From contig CANQZD010000003.1 of the NCBI GenBank assembly GCA_947628275.1, forward strand, positions 1 through 32,414: a stretch of 32,414 bases of DNA. Direction: 5' to 3'. Of the stretch, positions 32,402 to 32,414 are shown piece after piece. A model generated the notes under the pieces. That model made no database searches. It saw only the letters and a program-made list of their open reading frames with translations, and had not been told where the DNA came from. This DNA comes from an uncultured Bacilli bacterium (lineage in GTDB: Bacteria; Bacillota_I; Bacilli_A; RF39; UBA660). The translations under genes and the position numbers were made by a program. Position 1 is the stretch's first letter. Each line of letters opens with the position of its first letter.

Positions 32402-32414
32402 ATTATGATTGAAG

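Noticed and set aside
1-32414. Mycoplasma-type genetic code (UGA as Trp)
   Set aside because: TGA ends leuS, trmB and tpiA in frame at the expected length, and Trp residues checked are TGG.
1-32414. CRISPR arrays, tRNA or rRNA genes
   Set aside because: No regularly spaced repeats, cloverleaf-like GGTTCRANYCC segments or rRNA signatures were noticed; a tRNAscan or Infernal run would settle small RNAs.

Overview
The window comes from a very AT-rich, Gram-positive-type bacterium. The gene content points to the Bacilli/Mollicutes-related branch of the Firmicutes, for example an uncultured gut lineage such as RF39 or Erysipelotrichales-like groups; that placement is inference. It is not a wall-less mycoplasma. 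UGA is used as a stop (leuS and trmB end in TGA), and Trp residues checked are TGG. There is a C-terminal sortase-type sorting signal and a peptidoglycan hydrolase. A Spo0A, a Cse60-like protein and a SpoVB/MurJ-family flippase imply sporulation ancestry or ability.

Layout: (1) 1-3160 holds a left-edge repeat patch, then a sigma-A promoter, a leucine T-box riboswitch, a small membrane protein and leuS, closed by a terminator. (2) 3180-5460 holds cse60, a SpoVB/MurJ-type flippase, and a convergent Asn/Met/Pro-rich coiled-coil protein with a sigma-E-like promoter. (3) 5416-8240 holds trmB and a large GT-C-like membrane protein. (4) 8265-16129 is one long cell-surface polysaccharide operon: Wzt/Wzm-type ABC exporter, rhamnosyltransferase-like GT2, tandem GT2, DUF2142 membrane protein, polyprenyl-phosphate GT2, DUF2304 and an SMR/EamA-type small flippase candidate. 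The last three resemble the GacI/GacJ side-chain logic of streptococcal rhamnose polysaccharides. (5) 16136-21830 is a type IV secretion-like trio: a membrane-anchored multi-domain wall hydrolase, a VirB8/TcpC-like two-domain protein and a VirD4/TraG coupling ATPase, with no relaxase, integrase or VirB4 in view. (6) 21844-26188 is a 1421-residue surface protein: signal peptide, beta-helix-like head, about 14 tandem repeats and an NPQTG sorting signal. Its promoter has a run of ten G residues inside the -35/-10 spacer, the classic layout of a slipped-strand phase-variation switch. (7) 26187-31460 holds clpP (minus strand), then a TGS-type nucleoside kinase followed by gap, pgk and a divergent tpiA. 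(8) 31485-32414 holds spo0A with its terminator, then a long hairpin.

The most notable region is 16.1-26.2 kb. A T4SS-like envelope apparatus with an unusually cysteine-rich wall hydrolase sits directly before a giant, probably phase-variable, wall-anchored adhesin-like protein, in an otherwise housekeeping chromosomal setting. All names rest on motif recognition by eye; no database search was run.
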